Assembly: GCA_001768515.1 (NCBI GenBank)
Contig: MEOA01000005.1
Coordinates: 38,800-102,799, forward strand
DNA length: 64,000 nucleotides
From: Bacteroidetes bacterium GWE2_42_24
Lineage (GTDB): Bacteria > Bacteroidota > Bacteroidia > Bacteroidales > TTA-H9
Reading direction: 5' to 3'
Made by a program: the position numbers and the translations under genes. Shown in pieces: positions 45,358-54,817 of the stretch. Position 1 is the stretch's first letter, and each line of letters starts with the position of its first letter. Below the pieces are notes generated by a model. That model saw nothing but the letters and a program-made list of their open reading frames with translations, ran no database searches and was not told where the DNA came from.

Positions 45358-47871
45358 TTGAAAAACAAGCTTTTTTTCTTAGTTGCTGTTTTTCTTTTAA
45401 CCCTTTTTAAAGGGAATGCCTATGCTATTGCCCAATCGCCCATAGACAATTGCAAAGCAAATTTTTCATATTCAATAATTTCAGGGGCACCATTATCGGT
45501 TCAGTTCTGGGATGCATCCAGCGCGACCTACATCACTTATCTTTGGGAATTTGGTGACAATACTACCAGCAATGAGCAGAATCCACTACACGAATACCAG
45601 CAGGCCGGAGTTTATGAAGTCTGCCTGTATATCTCAGATGTCACCAAGTCGTGTTTTGATGTGCTCTGCAAAACGATTATAGTTCCTATTCCTACTGACT
45701 GCGGAGCATCTTTCATTTACACACGCGATGCTTCTAATCTGCTCCAATACCACTTCATAAGTACTACAGGGATCGCCATCGACTCCCTTTGGTGGGATTT
45801 TGGAGACGGAAACAGTTCAACCGTTCCAAATCCTTCGCATACTTATGCTGATACCGGGATATATATCGTCACCTTGAATGCAAAAAACATTATTGCCTCA
45901 GAGGTTTGCTGGTCACTGTTTATCGACACCATTGATTGCTCGATTGAGGAGTGTGTATCAAAGTTCGAAGCAATTGCTCACCCGATCAATCCCTTTATTT
46001 ATAATTTTAACGCAGTAACCCAGGGAAGCATTAATTCCTATTACTGGGATTTTGGTGACGGACGAAACTCTACAGAACCAAATCCAATTCACACATTCGT
46101 GGACACCGGAACCTTTATCGTGAAGCTCAAGGTCGGCAATATCTTCTTTCCTGAATATTGCAGTGATTCCAGTGAACAAAGCATCTTTATTGAGTTGATG
46201 CCCTGCCAGTCACTCTTCTCATTCCTTCAAGATTCCACTAATCCTATGTTTTTCAATTTCCTGAATCAATCATCAGGGCCTGGAGACGAATGGGTATGGA
46301 CTTTTGGCGACGGCAATTCCTCATCTGAAATCAACCCCATACACTTGTACAGCGACACCGGGAACTATGAAGTATGCCTAACTATTAGAAATTCCCAGTA
46401 CCCGAATTATTGTAACGACGTTAATTGTATCCCCATAAGCATCGCCGACCTGACCTGCTCCTCTGCCTTCACTTATAGTCAGGATACCAATGATTTACTA
46501 TCGGTAACATTCAACCCTCTCAACCCGGGTCCTGCGAACAACCATGAATGGACTTTCGGTGATGATTATGCTTCTTCGGAGATAAGGCCTGTTCACCAAT
46601 ATGCTGACACAGGATGGTATGAGATTAAACATCATGTTTCCAACACTTACTTTCCGCAATATTGCAATTCAACAATAATGGACAGCATCTATATTGGGTT
46701 TGTTAAATACCCTGAGGCCAACTTTGACATCCTTTTTGATTCGTTATCCGGCACACCAAATCTATACAGTTTTACAGACCGTTCGACAGGAACCAGAATT
46801 ACCAACTGGAATTGGTCATTTGGTGATGGAGCAGGTTCAACACAACAAAATCCGGTTCACCATTATATGCTGACTTCATCGTTTATAGTCTGTCTTGAGG
46901 TCTCAGATTCCATTCCACCACGATATCAACTGAAGAGTCAGCGTTGTAAAACCATTCAAACTCACCAGTATTATGATCTTGGTGGCTCTATCTATGATGG
47001 CCCGATTCCGATCAACAACCCGGATCCAGAGGGAGACACAGCGGAAGTAACTTTATATCGTATCTATAATGAGAACAATATCGTAGCTGTAGCATCAAGA
47101 TCGTTTTCCAGTTTAGGCTACTATTACTTCCAAAATGTACTTAAGGGAAACTATATGGTTCGGGCAAACATTACAGATGGCTCACGGCAGGCAGGAAAAT
47201 TTTACCCCACATGGGCAAAAGAAGCTGTCAACTGGACACAGGCTAATCCAATTGAACTCAATCAGAGCCTGTTCCTACAGCATGTGTACCTACAGCCCCT
47301 GCCAGATATACCGACCGGAGTGTGTGGAATAGATGGCATTGTTCTCAGAGTTCCAGATCCAAACACTACAACAGGTATTTCCGAATCCGGTGTTACAGTA
47401 TATCTGGCTGATCCCGCGCGAAGAATCTTAAAATATAACGTTACTGATATAACCGGGCGCTTTCTCTTCAGAAATCTACCTGTCGGAAGCTACCTGTTAT
47501 TTGCCGACCATCCGGGTTTCCTTTCATCGACCGAATCAGTTGCCCTTACCAACCAGATGCCTTTTGGCGGAAACATCCGCGTTAAAATATATAAACAACC
47601 GGAGGTAGGCATCAACGAAGCAGCATTAACTGATGATCTCCTGGTCGCTGGCAACCCCTTTGGCCGTTTCCTTAACATTTGTCTTTCCGAAATGACTACC
47701 GGAACGTCCACAATAACAATTCGTAATATGATAGGACAAACAATTTTTGAACTCAACACTGATGAAAAAAGTCTAACTATCAATACAGAAAAATGGCCTT
47801 CAGGTATCTATTTAATCCATCTCGATAATCCTTCCATCCACTCACAGAGCAGGAAGGTACTAAAATTCTGA
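45358..47871 (+). CDS. Secreted PKD-repeat protein with type IX C-terminal sorting domain
   Basis: The 837-residue product has a signal peptide (KNKLFFLVAVFLLTLFKGNAYA) and six PKD-like domains of about 80 residues, each with a WxFGD core (LWEFGDNTTS, WWDFGDGNSS, YWDFGDGRNS, VWTFGDGNSS, EWTFGDDYAS, NWSFGDGAGS). They are followed by a carboxypeptidase-regulatory-like region (about 540-750, with GGSIYDGPIPINNPDPEGDTAEVTLYR and GVTVYLADPARRILKYN) and a type A T9SS sorting domain at the end (IRNMIGQTIFE, WPSGIYLIHLDN, KVLKF). Each PKD unit begins with a Cys. It should be exported by the Gld/Por machinery encoded at 26.9-33.2 kb. The start is TTG; no ATG is in a suitable place. Confidence 0.9.
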   Translation: MKNKLFFLVAVFLLTLFKGNAYAIAQSPIDNCKANFSYSIISGAPLSVQFWDASSATYITYLWEFGDNTTSNEQNPLHEYQQAGVYEVCLYISDVTKSCFDVLCKTIIVPIPTDCGASFIYTRDASNLLQYHFISTTGIAIDSLWWDFGDGNSSTVPNPSHTYADTGIYIVTLNAKNIIASEVCWSLFIDTIDCSIEECVSKFEAIAHPINPFIYNFNAVTQGSINSYYWDFGDGRNSTEPNPIHTFVDTGTFIVKLKVGNIFFPEYCSDSSEQSIFIELMPCQSLFSFLQDSTNPMFFNFLNQSSGPGDEWVWTFGDGNSSSEINPIHLYSDTGNYEVCLTIRNSQYPNYCNDVNCIPISIADLTCSSAFTYSQDTNDLLSVTFNPLNPGPANNHEWTFGDDYASSEIRPVHQYADTGWYEIKHHVSNTYFPQYCNSTIMDSIYIGFVKYPEANFDILFDSLSGTPNLYSFTDRSTGTRITNWNWSFGDGAGSTQQNPVHHYMLTSSFIVCLEVSDSIPPRYQLKSQRCKTIQTHQYYDLGGSIYDGPIPINNPDPEGDTAEVTLYRIYNENNIVAVASRSFSSLGYYYFQNVLKGNYMVRANITDGSRQAGKFYPTWAKEAVNWTQANPIELNQSLFLQHVYLQPLPDIPTGVCGIDGIVLRVPDPNTTTGISESGVTVYLADPARRILKYNVTDITGRFLFRNLPVGSYLLFADHPGFLSSTESVALTNQMPFGGNIRVKIYKQPEVGINEAALTDDLLVAGNPFGRFLNICLSEMTTGTSTITIRNMIGQTIFELNTDEKSLTINTEKWPSGIYLIHLDNPSIHSQSRKVLKF

Positions 47872-47900
47872 GGTTGATTAAGCGATAACAACCACACTAC

Positions 47901-48659
47901 ATGGCAAAAAAAATATCAAAGAAGAGCATATTAGGGATAGATATAGGTGGAAGTGGAATTAAAGGCGCGCTTGTTGACTTTGAGACAGGTGTTCTGGTAA
48001 CTGACCGACATCGATTAGCCACGCCAAAACCAGCTGATCCCGTATCGGTAGGACACACTGTAAAAGAAATCATCAGACATTTTGATTATGATGGTCCGGT
48101 GGGAATTGGATTTCCGGCAAGGGTCATTCATGGAAATGTAAAGACTGCTACCAACATAGATAAAAGCTGGATTGATACCGATGCCCAAAAACTCTTCAGT
48201 GGAATTAGCGGAATGCCCTGCTTCATTCTTAATGATGCTGATGCTGCTGGTATGGCAGAGTTAAAATATGGATCAGGAAAAAATGTTACTGGACTCGTTT
48301 TCATGGTTACTGTTGGAACTGGAATTGGGACAGCAATCTTTACCGACGGAGTCCTCGTTCCAAATACAGAACTGGGTCACCTTAGAATGTTTGGTGACAT
48401 TGCTGAGGCCTATGCTTCTGATGCTGCACGCACCCGTATTAACCTTACATGGAAAGAATGGGGATCACGTTTCAACGAATATCTGTTATACCTCGAATTC
48501 CTGTTCACACCAGATATATTTATTATTGGTGGAGGCATAAGCAAAAAATTCAGTCAGTTCGAAAATCAATTGAAAACTCAAGCCAAAGTTGTTCCGGCCA
48601 AACTTGAAAATCAGGCAGGCATTGTTGGTGCAGCAGCCTATGCCCTCAATATGATGTAG
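47901..48659 (+). CDS. ppgK: Polyphosphate glucokinase (ROK family)
   Basis: The 252-residue enzyme phosphorylates glucose with polyphosphate or ATP. Motifs are the ROK nucleotide site ILGIDIGGSGIKGALVD near residue 10, GPVGIGFPARVIHG near 65, LNDADAAGMAELKYGSGK near 110, VTVGTGIGTAIFTDGVLVPNTELGHL near 135, and the C-terminal IFIIGGGISKKFSQF. The AYASDAARTRINLTWKEW segment distinguishes PPGK from ordinary ROK glucokinases. It lies 29 bases after the PKD gene and 25 bases before the DUF4403 gene. Whether it uses polyphosphate here was not tested by sequence. Confidence 0.92.
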   Translation: MAKKISKKSILGIDIGGSGIKGALVDFETGVLVTDRHRLATPKPADPVSVGHTVKEIIRHFDYDGPVGIGFPARVIHGNVKTATNIDKSWIDTDAQKLFSGISGMPCFILNDADAAGMAELKYGSGKNVTGLVFMVTVGTGIGTAIFTDGVLVPNTELGHLRMFGDIAEAYASDAARTRINLTWKEWGSRFNEYLLYLEFLFTPDIFIIGGGISKKFSQFENQLKTQAKVVPAKLENQAGIVGAAAYALNMM

Positions 48660-48684
48660 CCAGAGACATTAATAGTTAATCATT

Positions 48685-50094
48685 ATGGTCTTAAAATCTA
48701 TTGTTAAAGGTATAGCCTATGGAGGGCTATTTCTTTTTGCTGTTTCATGTCGTACCATTAAACCAACGGCACCTGCTGAATCGGTGCTGCCCTATTCTGT
48801 TGAAAACGCACCTTCATATATAAGCCTAACCCTTGAAACGGGTATAGATGAAATCGAAACATTTATTAACCGTCGATTCGATGGGTTGGTGTATGAAGAT
48901 ATGGATCTTAAAAACAATGGTGGCGACAATCTCATGGTTAAAGCATGGAAACAAAGCAGGATAGAATTGGGCCTGAACGGAAATGAACTCAGGTATGAGG
49001 TACCGCTTAAACTATGGATAAAATATTACTATGAAAACAAGAGTCTGGGAATCTCTTTCTCCCAACCCATTGAACTCGAAGGAGCTATTCTTCTCAAATT
49101 CAAGTCAGAACTGTCGCTAAACCCCAACTGGACGGTAACCTCTAAAACCACCCCGATAGGCTATAGCTGGCTTAAATCACCTGCCTTAAAGCTTGGCCCC
49201 GTCGATATTCCAATTGGTTTTCTGGCCGATAATATCTTAAAAAACAACCAAAAACCTATCGCGCAGGCCATCGACAAAATAGTAGCAGAAGAATTAAATC
49301 TGCGTCAATATGGTCTTGATGCATGGAAGACACTCAGTACCCCAATGAAAATCAACGAAGAATATAACACCTGGGTGGCTTTACAACCTGTAGAACTATA
49401 TACTATTCCGGTCTCAAGTGCAAAGGGAAAAATCGTTCACCAGATGAGCGTGAAAGCACTCGCTGAAGTTTTTGTAGGACAACCTCCGCACCATGAAACA
49501 ACATCCCTGCCGGATATCAAAATAGTTGAGAAAGTTGAGAAAGACTTTTCAATCATGCTGCAGACCCGACTTTCATATTCTGAAATGCAAACTGTTGCAG
49601 GCAAATACATTGTCGGTAAGACCTTTCAGATAGGCAACAGGGCGGTCAAGGTGACGGGGCTTGAAATCTTTCCTGCAGGTGATAAAATCGCCCTGCAGGC
49701 AGAAGTCGAGGGAGACATTAAAGGTACGATATACTTTACAGGACGTCCTGTTTATGATTCAGTAACAGCAGAGATTAAACTCGACAAGATTGATTTTGAT
49801 ATTCGTACACGCAACGTACTTCACAAGACTGCCAGTTGGCTGCTCAATGGAACCATCAACCGGAAAATCGGAGAACAACTGATATTCCCTGTCCAGAAAG
49901 ATGTCGAAGAAGCAAAGCGACAAATCAATGAATACCTCAATCACACGCAGTTAACACCGGAACTGACACTGAACGGGAGAATAGTTCGTATAGGTTTTGG
50001 TGAGATCAAAATTCTTAACGACGGGTTACTAATTCCAATTGAATTAGGAGGAAATCTCAAGGTAAGCTTTAAAGTTTCGGAGATCAACAAATAA
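48685..50094 (+). CDS. DUF4403 family lipoprotein
   Basis: The 469-residue product has a short signal peptide with lipobox-like end (GLFLFAVSCRT, Cys near residue 22), so it is probably an envelope lipoprotein. The long remainder matches the layout I recall for DUF4403: an N-terminal IETFINRRFDGLVYED region, KAWKQSRIELGLNGNELRYEVPLKLWIKYYYEN, a repeated beta-rich tandem fold, and a C-terminal KQINEYL..TPELTLNGRI segment. Lipid-binding (TULIP-like) folds have been proposed for the family, but the role is unknown to me. It is the last gene before a 505-base gap. Confidence 0.82.
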   Translation: MVLKSIVKGIAYGGLFLFAVSCRTIKPTAPAESVLPYSVENAPSYISLTLETGIDEIETFINRRFDGLVYEDMDLKNNGGDNLMVKAWKQSRIELGLNGNELRYEVPLKLWIKYYYENKSLGISFSQPIELEGAILLKFKSELSLNPNWTVTSKTTPIGYSWLKSPALKLGPVDIPIGFLADNILKNNQKPIAQAIDKIVAEELNLRQYGLDAWKTLSTPMKINEEYNTWVALQPVELYTIPVSSAKGKIVHQMSVKALAEVFVGQPPHHETTSLPDIKIVEKVEKDFSIMLQTRLSYSEMQTVAGKYIVGKTFQIGNRAVKVTGLEIFPAGDKIALQAEVEGDIKGTIYFTGRPVYDSVTAEIKLDKIDFDIRTRNVLHKTASWLLNGTINRKIGEQLIFPVQKDVEEAKRQINEYLNHTQLTPELTLNGRIVRIGFGEIKILNDGLLIPIELGGNLKVSFKVSEINK

Positions 50095-50138
50095 GCTTTC
50101 CGGTCATCTTCCTCTCCGATAGTCAACAACCAACAACA

Positions 50139-50469
50139 TTATCCGGCCAACAACCCGATAATAATTTTTAAAAAAGAAAAAACTTTCAGGCGCTCTATAT
50201 CGGCATCACTGTTCTGAAATAATATAGAAACAATCATAGCCAAGGATATTCTGCCCGATTGAATTTCGTCACGAACCCTCTCCGAATAAAAGATCTGAGC
50301 TTACTTAACCAAAGAGATCAACGATAAATATCCACTGATCTGCCAGAAAGTCGATGATGGATGTGCCTTTCTGATAAAAAACCAATCCCATAAATATAAG
50401 CTGTTCAACGATAAAAACAACCAAAACAGTTCTGGCAAAAAGATTAAAGTCAGCTTTACACGTCTTCAT
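50139..50469 (-). pseudogene. Possible frame-broken small membrane protein gene
   Basis: The 505-base gap between the DUF4403 and biotin carboxylase genes (50095-50599) has no convincing intact gene. On the minus strand a 54-codon frame from an ATG at 50469 to a TAA at 50305 codes for a protein-like sequence with one membrane helix (VLVVFIVEQLIFMGLVFY). A second open stretch in another frame (50300 to the stop at 50139, 53 codons) continues with ERVRDEIQSGRISLAMIV and a hydrophobic end. The second piece lacks a start codon. Both may be remnants of one membrane protein of about 110 residues, or chance frames. No family is recognised. Confidence 0.25.
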
Positions 50470-50599
50470 AGAGTAGGAATGGTCTGTTCAACATTAGGAT
50501 TCAAAAGCTAAAAGTAGAACTTTTTAGTAGACAGATTGTTTAGTGGTTCGAAAAAAATATGCCACGAGCCTGAAGAATGGCTGACTATAAATCCGCATT

Positions 50600-52108
50600 A
50601 TGATTGAAAAAATTCTTGTTGCTAACCGTGGAGAGATCGCGGTTAGAATTATGCGCTCTTGCCGTGAAATCGGAATCCACTGTGTAGCTGTATTCTCTGA
50701 AGTTGACCGAAAAGCAATGCATGTCAGGTATGCTGACGAGGCCATATGTATTGGGCCGGCACCTTCAAACGAAAGCTACCTAGACATTGAAAAGATTATT
50801 ACCGCCGCTAAAACAACCGGGGCAGATGCAATCCACCCTGGCTATGGTTTTTTATCGGAAAACGCACGATTTGCTGAAAGATGTGCCAAAGAAGGAATAA
50901 TTTTTATAGGGCCGTCGTCCGAAGCCATCAGAATCATGGGCGACAAAATCAGCGCCCGCCAAGCCGTCATAAGGCACGGCGTTCCAGTTGTTCCAGGAAC
51001 AGATGGCCCAATAATCAATGAAGCTGAAGCACTCAAATTCATTCAGCAGATCGGGCTACCGGTTATGATCAAAGCATCGGCAGGTGGAGGCGGAAAAGGG
51101 ATGCGGCTGGTAAAAAATGAAAAAGAGATAGAATCGGCCATCAGAGCTGCACGCTCAGAGGCGAAGTCGGCATTCGGCAACGATGCCATTTTTATTGAGA
51201 AATATATTGATTCACCACATCACATTGAATTTCAAATTCTGGCTGACCAATTTGGCAACACAATCCACCTCTTCGAGCGGGAATGCTCTGTACAACGTCG
51301 TCATCAAAAAGTCGTGGAAGAAACCCCCTCTCCCCTAGTGACTCCCGGGCTGAGGAAAGAGATGGGGGAGATGGCTGTTCTGGCAGCAAAATCAGTAAAC
51401 TATTACGGTGCAGGAACAATCGAATTCATTGTCGATGACAACCTGAATTATTACTTTCTTGAGATGAATACCCGTCTTCAGGTTGAACATCCCATCACCG
51501 AGCGAGTGGTAGGGGTCGATCTGGTAAAACAACAGATCAACATCGCCAACGGAGAAAAACTTCAACTTAAACAGGACGAACTCAGACAAAACGGTCATGC
51601 TATCGAATGCCGGATTTATGCCGAAGATCCTGACAATAACTTCATGCCAAGTCCCGGACTTATTCAACACATCACAGAGCCTCTTGGGCTGGGTGTTCGT
51701 CACGACGGATATGTTTATGAGGGTTATGAAATCCCGATATACTACGACCCGCTAATCTCGAAGTTGATCGTTTGGGCAGGCACACGCGACGAGGCCATCG
51801 ACCGGATGCGCCGAGCGCTCTATTCTTACAAAATTACAGGTGTCAAGACCTCCATCCGTTTTTTAAAACGTATCATGGAATGCCCTGATTTCAGACACGG
51901 TAATTATAACACCCACTTTATTGAAAAAAATTTTGATTTTCTCATGAAACGTCAGGAGTGCGCATCGGACTGCGAAGATGTAGCTATCATGACCGTACTT
52001 ATCGATTACCTTGACAAACTCGAACAAGCTCAACCCACCCGCCCCGAAGGACAACGCGGAAACCTCTGGAAGGAATATGGCCGCCGTCGGAGCTTATTAC
52101 GCTTATAA
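50600..52108 (+). CDS. accC: Biotin carboxylase subunit of an acyl-CoA carboxylase
   Basis: The 502-residue protein carboxylates biotin with ATP and bicarbonate. It has KILVANRGEIAVRIMRSCRE at the N terminus, the ATP-grasp region with VMIKASAGGGGKGMRLV near residue 155, FIEKYIDSPHHIEFQILAD near 200, ERECSVQRRHQKVVEE near 230, and EMNTRLQVEHPITERV near 292. The last 55 residues go beyond the usual AccC end and are not conserved. In this operon it works with the carrier (52585) and carboxyltransferase (53099). The substrate is likely propionyl-CoA or a related acyl-CoA. Confidence 0.94.
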   Translation: MIEKILVANRGEIAVRIMRSCREIGIHCVAVFSEVDRKAMHVRYADEAICIGPAPSNESYLDIEKIITAAKTTGADAIHPGYGFLSENARFAERCAKEGIIFIGPSSEAIRIMGDKISARQAVIRHGVPVVPGTDGPIINEAEALKFIQQIGLPVMIKASAGGGGKGMRLVKNEKEIESAIRAARSEAKSAFGNDAIFIEKYIDSPHHIEFQILADQFGNTIHLFERECSVQRRHQKVVEETPSPLVTPGLRKEMGEMAVLAAKSVNYYGAGTIEFIVDDNLNYYFLEMNTRLQVEHPITERVVGVDLVKQQINIANGEKLQLKQDELRQNGHAIECRIYAEDPDNNFMPSPGLIQHITEPLGLGVRHDGYVYEGYEIPIYYDPLISKLIVWAGTRDEAIDRMRRALYSYKITGVKTSIRFLKRIMECPDFRHGNYNTHFIEKNFDFLMKRQECASDCEDVAIMTVLIDYLDKLEQAQPTRPEGQRGNLWKEYGRRRSLLRL

Positions 52109-52129
52109 GACACTATATATCTACATTAT

Positions 52130-52585
52130 ATGAAAAACGCAAAGAATTTCTTTATGCAGAAGCTCACTACCGTCTATTCGCCTGTTTGGGCACAATCCGT
52201 AGGGTTGTTGCTCATCAGGCTGGGCTTCGGTTTTATGATGCTTCTTGGCCATGGCTGGATAAAATGGATGAATTTCGGTCTGATGTCTTCTTCATTTCCC
52301 GACCCGCTAGGGGTAGGACATGCCACTTCGATTCTACTGGCAGTTTTTGCCGAGGTTGTTTGTTCAGTGCTTGTAATTACAGGATTGTTCACACGCGCTG
52401 CTTTAATACCGCTGGTTGTCACGATGCTGGTAGCCTTCTTCTCGGTGCACGGAGGTGATCCTTTTGCCGTCAGAGAACTTTCGATGGTTTATCTTCTGGT
52501 CTTCATCACTCTCTTTCTCGCTGGTCCCGGGCGCTATTCAATCGATCATTATCTTCAACGGAAATTAATCAAACAGAAATCCTAA
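52130..52585 (+). CDS. DoxX family membrane protein inside the carboxylase operon
   Basis: The 151-residue protein has four membrane helices in the DoxX pattern: LLLIRLGFGFMMLLGHGWIKW, LLAVFAEVVCSVLVITGLFTRAALIPLVVTMLVAFF and LVFITLFLAGPGRYSIDHYL. DoxX proteins are small membrane proteins of varied, mostly unknown function, some linked to thiosulfate or stress metabolism. The gene starts 21 bases after the biotin carboxylase gene and its stop shares one base with the start of the biotin carrier gene, so it is embedded in the carboxylase operon. Its role there is not clear. Confidence 0.9.
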   Translation: MKNAKNFFMQKLTTVYSPVWAQSVGLLLIRLGFGFMMLLGHGWIKWMNFGLMSSSFPDPLGVGHATSILLAVFAEVVCSVLVITGLFTRAALIPLVVTMLVAFFSVHGGDPFAVRELSMVYLLVFITLFLAGPGRYSIDHYLQRKLIKQKS

Positions 52586-53094
52586 TGGCTCTGGAAATAA
52601 AACTTAACGATCGTACGGCACTTGTAGAATTACTGGCCCGCGATGAAAATCACATCCTGATAAAAATTGACAATAAGGAATACAATGCCGACATCGTTCA
52701 GGTTGAACGTGGGGTGTACTCTATCCTGATCAAAGGGCGCTCGTTTAACGTGGAATTAATTCCCGGAGAAGCGCCCAAGACCTATTCAGTAAATACCTAT
52801 CTCAATTCCTATCAGGCTGAAATCATAGATGCAGAAACTAAATACAGGCACAGCCGCGAAAAAGGTCTGCAGCCCGAAGAGGAGAAGATCATTGTATCGC
52901 CCATGCCAGGCAAGGTTGTAAAGATTACTTGCCGGGTGGGTGATAGTGTAGAATTAGGACAAACCCTGATCATCCTCTCAGCAATGAAGATGGAGAGCGA
53001 ATTCAAGGCGCGAACCTCCGGCAAAGTGACCGAATTACGCGTAAAAGAAGGAGATACCGTAGAAGGAAAACAAGTATTAATCGTGATAGAATAA
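52585..53094 (+). CDS. Biotin carboxyl carrier protein of an acyl-CoA carboxylase
   Basis: The 169-residue protein carries biotin between the carboxylase and transferase steps. The biotinylation site is the Lys in LSAMKMESEF near residue 135, in a standard biotinyl domain (about 100-169, VSPMPGKVVKITCRVGD to VEGKQVLIVIE). The first 95 residues are a beta-rich region (YNADIVQVERGVYSILIKGRSF) that resembles the carrier N-terminal parts of propionyl-CoA and oxaloacetate carboxylase systems in Bacteroidota. It lies five bases before the carboxyltransferase gene and overlaps the DoxX stop by one base. Confidence 0.93.
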   Translation: MALEIKLNDRTALVELLARDENHILIKIDNKEYNADIVQVERGVYSILIKGRSFNVELIPGEAPKTYSVNTYLNSYQAEIIDAETKYRHSREKGLQPEEEKIIVSPMPGKVVKITCRVGDSVELGQTLIILSAMKMESEFKARTSGKVTELRVKEGDTVEGKQVLIVIE

Positions 53095-53098
53095 ACCC

Positions 53099-54631
53099 AT
53101 GTCAACCGAAGAAAAACTAAAAACCCTTGAGGAAATGAACCGCATGGCCGAGCTCGGCGGCGGTGAAGACCGAATTGCCAAACAGCATGCTGCAGGTCGC
53201 AAAACAGCCCGTGAGCGTGTCGAAGATATGCTCGATAAAGAAACCTTCGTTGAACTGGATAAGTTCGTTACCCATCGTACAACTGATTTTGGGATGGATC
53301 AACAAAAATACCTCGGCGACGGAATGATAACCGGCTACGGGAAGATAGACGGCAGACTGGTTTATGTTTTTGCTCAGGATTTCACAGTCTTTGGAGGCTC
53401 TATGAGCCGCGCCAATGCCGACAAGGTGGTCAAGGTGATGGACCTGGCCATGCGAATGGGAGCCCCAATCATCGGCCTCAACGATTCAGGAGGTGCCCGC
53501 ATTCAGGAAGGTGTTGAAAGCCTGGGGGGCTATGCCGACATCTTCTACCGAAACGTAATGTCGTCGGGTGTTATTCCTCAGATCAGTGCCATCCTTGGGC
53601 CATGTGCAGGAGGCGCTGTCTATTCACCTGCAATAACAGATTTCATTTTCATGGTGAAAGATTCCAGCTATATGTTTGTGACCGGCCCCGACGTTATTAA
53701 AACTGTCACCCATGAAGAGGTGACCAAGGAAGACCTCGGTGGTGCCATGACACATAACTCACGTTCGGGTGTAGCCCATTTTATGGCTGAAGATGATGAA
53801 CAAGCCATGCTGATGATCCGCGAACTGGTTGGCTTCCTTCCATCCAACAACATGGAGGATGCACCTGTTCATCCCTGCCTTGATCCTGTCAACCGACGTG
53901 ACGAACACCTGCAGGAGGTGGTACCCGATGATCCTAACAAGCCTTATGACATGAAAGAGATCATCACAACGATAGCCGACGATCGTAACTTTTTTGAGGT
54001 ACAGGCCTTCTTTGCACCCAATATCCTAACCGGATTTGTCCGTCTGGGCGGACACTCAATTGGCGTTGTGGCCAATCAGCCACAGATGCTTGCCGGGGTT
54101 CTCAACATTGACGCCTCCGTAAAAGCAGCCCGCTTTGTCAGATTCTGCGACTCGTTTAATATCCCTATTCTCACGCTTGTTGATGTCCCCGGCTTTCTTC
54201 CAGGCACCGAACAGGAGTTTGGCGGTATCATCCGGCATGGCGCAAAACTGCTCTATGCCTATGCTGAAGCAACCGTTCCCAAGGTCACCCTCATTACACG
54301 TAAAGCCTACGGAGGTGCTTATGACGTAATGTCAAGCAAACACATTGGTGCTGATATTAACTACGCATACCCTACCGCAGAAATAGCAGTAATGGGGCCT
54401 GAAGGGGCTGTCAATATTCTATACCGCAAGTTAAACGATGATGATCGCCGTCAGGCTGTTGATGACTATAAGGCCAAATTTGCGACCCCTTACAAAGCTG
54501 CTTCATTGGGTTATATTGATGAAATAATCCACCCCCGCGATAGCCGTTTTAAACTAGTTCAGGCATTTGAAATGACACGCAATAAAAGCAAATCGAACCC
54601 TGTGAAGAAACACGGGAACATCCCTTTGTAG
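53099..54631 (+). CDS. pccB: Acyl-CoA carboxylase carboxyltransferase subunit (propionyl-CoA carboxylase beta type)
   Basis: The 510-residue protein transfers the carboxyl group from biotin to acyl-CoA. It has the crotonase-like halves with KQHAAGRKTARERVEDMLD near residue 28, GLNDSGGARIQEGVESLGGYADIFYRN near 120, ILGPCAGGAVYSPA near 165, LVDVPGFLPGTEQEFGGIIRHGAKLLYAYAEA near 360, and GGAYDVMSSKHIGADINYAYPTAEIAVMGPEGAVNI near 405. These match propionyl/methylmalonyl-CoA carboxylase transferases better than AccD/AccA, because both halves are in one chain. It closes the operon; a role in propionate or methylmalonyl-CoA metabolism is inferred. Confidence 0.94.
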   Translation: MSTEEKLKTLEEMNRMAELGGGEDRIAKQHAAGRKTARERVEDMLDKETFVELDKFVTHRTTDFGMDQQKYLGDGMITGYGKIDGRLVYVFAQDFTVFGGSMSRANADKVVKVMDLAMRMGAPIIGLNDSGGARIQEGVESLGGYADIFYRNVMSSGVIPQISAILGPCAGGAVYSPAITDFIFMVKDSSYMFVTGPDVIKTVTHEEVTKEDLGGAMTHNSRSGVAHFMAEDDEQAMLMIRELVGFLPSNNMEDAPVHPCLDPVNRRDEHLQEVVPDDPNKPYDMKEIITTIADDRNFFEVQAFFAPNILTGFVRLGGHSIGVVANQPQMLAGVLNIDASVKAARFVRFCDSFNIPILTLVDVPGFLPGTEQEFGGIIRHGAKLLYAYAEATVPKVTLITRKAYGGAYDVMSSKHIGADINYAYPTAEIAVMGPEGAVNILYRKLNDDDRRQAVDDYKAKFATPYKAASLGYIDEIIHPRDSRFKLVQAFEMTRNKSKSNPVKKHGNIPL

Positions 54632-54792
54632 CTGTTTTATCAGACCTCTGAAAAGGATATTTACAGGAACCCTGCAAGGGCGTTCCGGAACAAAAAACAT
54701 CCTCTCTCTGGTTCTCCTCCAAAGCTCATGGGAATAGCCTGTCTCTTTCTGAACATTGTTTCCGGGTACTTCGGCACGTAGGTACATTCCCC

Positions 54793-54800
54793 TATCTTTG
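54793..54800 (+). promoter_or_regulatory. Bacteroidota promoter of the GT39 gene (TATCTTTG)
   Basis: TATCTTTG matches TAnnTTTG and lies 17 bases before the ATG of the GT39 gene. A TTCG at 54770-54773 is exactly 19 bases upstream, where the -33 TTTG is expected. Confidence 0.55.
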
Positions 54801-54817
54801 CATGCAAATAGGAAGCC

